Shown: one piece after another, positions 61,199 through 64,000 of the stretch | Layout: each line of letters begins with the position of its first letter | Position numbering within the stretch: the stretch's first letter is position 1 | Assembly (NCBI GenBank): GCA_038049695.1 | Contig: CP142452.1 | Coordinates: forward strand, 52,844,501 to 52,908,500 | From: Cinnamomum chago | Lineage: Eukaryota > Streptophyta > Magnoliopsida > Laurales > Lauraceae | Length of the DNA stretch: 64,000 bases | Direction of reading: 5' to 3' | Made by a program: the position numbers and the translations under genes | Notes under the pieces: generated by a model | What the model was told of the DNA's origin: nothing | Database searches by the model: none | Seen by the model: only the letters and a program-made list of their open reading frames with translations

Positions 61199-62836
61199 TA
61201 ACCCAGTAATTACACCAGTGCCTTGTCATAGTGGGAGCATAGTCAGCCCCCCTGATAGGTTCTCGTTCTTGGGAGAGTCTTACGAGGCAGTCCCGGAAGA
61301 ACCGAAACAAGATCCCTGTAACTATGATGAAGCAATTAATGACATTAATTCGGGACATTGGCAAGATAGTATAAAAGCTGATATAGAGTCTATGTACTCT
61401 AATCAGGTCTGGACACTTGTGGACTTGCCTGCCAATATCTAACTTATTGAGTGCAAGTGAGTCTACAAGAGAAACAAAGAACCAGATGGAAGAGTTGAGA
61501 CCTTTAAAGGTCAGGCTTGTTGCGAAAGGATATACTCAGAAAGAAGATATCGATTATGAGGAAACCTTCTCGCTGGTAGCCATGCTCGAGTCCATCAGGA
61601 TACTCTTATCCATTACGGCTCATCTCGATCATGAGATTTGGCAAATGGATGTCAAGATAGGTTTCTCAACGGCCATCTTGAGGAAGACATCTATATGATG
61701 CAGCCAGACGGTTTTATAGCTAAACAACCAAGAGCAAAGAGTTTGCAACATGCAGATGTCCATTTATGGATTGAAGCAGGCATCCCGAAGCAGGAACATT
61801 CGTTTTGACTAAGAAATCAAGTCAGTTGATTTTTGTCAAAATCCGGATGAGTCATGAGTGTACATGAAAGGTAAGGGAGGCAGGGTAATTTTTCTAGTCG
61901 ACGACATCCTTCTCCTAGAGAGTGGTATATGGATGTTGTCAACAGTAAAAGGTTTAGTTGGCTAAGACTTTTGATATGAAGGACATGGGAGAAGCCAATC
62001 GCATCCTAGGGATCAAACTCCATTGAGACCGGATAAATAGGATGATAGGCTTATCCCAATATGCATACATAGATAAGGTACTAGTACGGCTTGCTATGCA
62101 AGATTCCAAGAAGGGTATTACACCTTTCAGGCATGGAGTGCACCTTTCCTAGAATCAGTGTCCCAAGACACCTGAGGAAAAGGAGCAGATGAGGTCGATA
62201 CCATACGCCCTGAGGAAAAGGAGCAGATGAGGTCGATACCATACGCTTCGGGTGTTGGTAGCCTCATGTATGCTATGCTATATACTATACCGGATATCTG
62301 TCATGCATTGGGCTTAGTCAGCAAATATCAGTCTAACCAAGGTCCTAACCATTGGACTGCTGTAAGATGTGTTCTCAAATCCTTGAGAATGACTAGAGAT
62401 TACATGTTGATTTATGGCAATAATGTTTTGATTCCAGTCGGTTACATATATTCTGACTTCATGTCAGATAAGGATTCCAAGATATAAACTTCTGGGTATG
62501 TGTCTATGCTATAGCTGCTTGAGAAGCAACTAAAGAAGCAGATTGGCTCAAAAGATTCCTTATGGAACTTGGAGTGGTATTTTTGGCAAGACAGCCGCTC
62601 ACAGTTTACTGTGATAACAGCAGGGCAGTCGATAAGTCCAAGGAACCCAGAAGCCAAAAACATGTACAGAGGTATTTACACATGGTCGGAAAGATTGTGC
62701 AGAGAGGTGATACTGCTATCACCTAGATAAACTCTACAGTCAATCTGGGAGATCCCTTTACTAAGCTTTTGACCACCAAGGTTTTTGAGCAGCATGTAGA
62801 CGGGATGTGCATGACATGCAACCCTGACTGGCATTG
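61199..62836 (+). pseudogene. Copia reverse transcriptase and RNase H remnant
   Basis: Continues the copia polyprotein after the nested insertions. RT start: SGHWQDSIKADIESMYSNQVWTLV (61350-61430), then RLVAKGYTQKEDIDYEETFS, EIWQMDVKIGF and the active-site block FLVDDILLL (61890 region, normally YVDD). Thumb and connection: MKDMGEANRILGIKL and SLMYAMLYTIPDICHALGLVS. RNase H: YSDFMSDKDSKI, then degraded terminal motifs near 62600-62800. Multiple stops and frameshifts, including a TAA at 61441, make it non-functional. A 38-bp tandem duplication (62171-62246) adds a frameshift. Confidence 0.88.
62171..62246 (+). repeat. Perfect 38-bp tandem duplication in the RT region
   Basis: Units 62171-62208 and 62209-62246 are identical (starting CCTGAGGAAAAGGAGCAG). 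Because 38 is not a multiple of three, it shifts the reading frame. Confidence 0.92.
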
Positions 62837-62852
62837 AGCCCAAGTGAGAGAT

Positions 62853-64000
62853 TGTTAGATTTTATGGTCTCAATACCAGTATATGATGAATAGATTGATT
62901 AATTTCTTTATTTATCAATATAATCTTGCTTTTCCTTTCATGAGATGAATGGTGTTTTATATACTTGCACATAACTAATACAAATGACATAATGGTTCAT
63001 GAGATGAACCGGAGTCCACAAGTATACTAGATGTAATGCATGTGTATGGATGAGATCCACATACAGGAGATATGTATTACATATCTTATACTTAAATTAT
63101 CTTCACAACCAGTGATGAGATTGGACATCTCATCTGACAAGGTTGCATTTTGATCACTATGAGATAGTGTGATTTATCTCGATCATCAGAATGTAAGATT
63201 CTGGATCATGATGCTGGTACAATGGATGTATTGAAGGACCATGAGAAGCACCTTATATACACTGTCTTTATTTTAAGGTCTGCTCTCATAATTCCCTAGC
63301 AATAGGCTCATAATCCTGAGACATTAATGAACTCAAGTTTCTATCTATCCATATGCTTTGAGTCACCAATGAGTGAGGCCAATTGTAGGTCAACACCTCG
63401 GTGATTTGGGTACATGGTAGTAGAGCTGTGGGAACATTTAATGGTCAAGATGGAATTTATCTCTAATATCCTCTTGTGCCAATTAATGGATTTATCATTG
63501 GTAAGTGCGCACCCATTCCGATTAAGAGTTAATTGGATCGGTACCATATGATCATTATAATTAATTGGGGCTCAAGGATAATAAGATATGGATCTAATTT
63601 GGTGGACAGGTCCATTTGATCCATGGATATAGATGGAGGGGCCTACTTATGGTAATTGGGAAGTTTAGGGTCTTCATTGTAATTTATTCCTAAGACTGGA
63701 GTGCAATTGCATTTATATAGTAGAGTTATTTGCAATTAACTGTGGGCCAGGATTGCACATGAGATGTGGGGTCGCGTGTCCGAGTTGGAACCAGCTTTCT
63801 AAGGAATCCCTAGTGGTCCCCACGCTAGCCCAATATATTAGAAAGATACTAATTCTACTTAAACTCTAAAAGGAATGTTATTATTTCTATTTGAAGTGAG
63901 ACTTCTAATAGTGGTAATGGTAAGCTACTAATTAATAATGGAAGTAGGACTTCTATTTTAATTAGAAAGGAGAAAGTTACTAATAGTTGTGGAAGTAAGA
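62853..64000 (+). repeat. 3' LTR of the copia element, cut by window end
   Basis: Starts TGTTAGATTTTATGG directly after the polypurine tract and matches 43480 onward without the family-A insert. The window ends before its promoter box. Confidence 0.93.

Larger units (their letters stand above)
43480..64000 (+). mobile_element. Ty1/copia retrotransposon, defective, nested, 3' end outside window
   Basis: 5' LTR 43480-47010, primer-binding site TTGGTATCAAAGC (from 47012), leader, gag, protease, integrase, reverse transcriptase and RNase H remnants, polypurine tract (CCCAAGTGAGAG, about 62840-62851) and the start of the 3' LTR (62853). GTGGA (43475-43479) is the 5' TSD half. Comparing the first 620 bp of both LTRs I count about nine substitutions or small gaps, so it is clearly older than the two family-A elements. 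Three later insertions interrupt it: 44104-45868, 50993-53818 and 53825-61193. Confidence 0.9.

Overview
The window is plant nuclear DNA, most likely from an angiosperm with a repeat-rich genome. The evidence is chromodomain Ty3/gypsy and Ty1/copia remnants, plant-only gene fragments (FAR1/FHY3, an RLCK-VII kinase, a LYK5-type LysM receptor kinase, plant topoisomerase I) and a CACTA transposon. I cannot name the species. I see no intact host gene, rRNA, tRNA or prokaryotic feature. Almost every base belongs to a nested stack of transposable elements, many bounded by target-site duplications (TSDs) that I could read.

Layout. 1-3642: minus-strand gypsy-type LTR running off the left edge, inserted in a plus-strand gypsy whose chromodomain tail (3643-3864) and 3' LTR (3902-5289) follow. 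5290-6533: FAR1-like transposase pseudogene. 6534-15837: 3' LTR and RNase H tail of a minus-strand copia, broken by three solo LTRs (7224-10417, 10573-12293, 12535-15612). 15977-29148: an old family-A LTR (A is my name for it) split by an 11.3 kb GAG-only retrotransposon (17048-28340), which is itself split by a 3.9 kb near-perfect palindrome (21549-25431). 29268-40385: a gypsy-like solo LTR split by an 8.3 kb CACTA element (29495-37830) carrying pieces of at least three host genes. 40398-42180: solo family-A LTR. 43480 to the window end: a defective copia element with both LTRs, interrupted by a solo A LTR (44104-45868), a solo gypsy LTR (50993-53818) and a very young non-coding family-A element (53825-61193).

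How the parts relate. No element here encodes a complete set of retrotransposition proteins. Family A accounts for seven LTR copies. Its two full-length members lack reverse transcriptase and integrase, so they must borrow enzymes from elsewhere, yet their LTR pairs are nearly identical.

Most notable signals: (1) the non-coding interior of family A is a long series of hairpins, each with a degenerate TAGTTATATCTTTT motif in its loop; the same hairpins recur in both members with at least one compensatory change; (2) gypsy-type LTRs share three small hairpins with compensatory changes; (3) all seven A LTRs carry a mitosis-type MSA motif about 11 bp upstream of the TATA box; (4) a palindrome with two U3-like ends and a 5-bp TSD; (5) a multi-gene-capture CACTA element.
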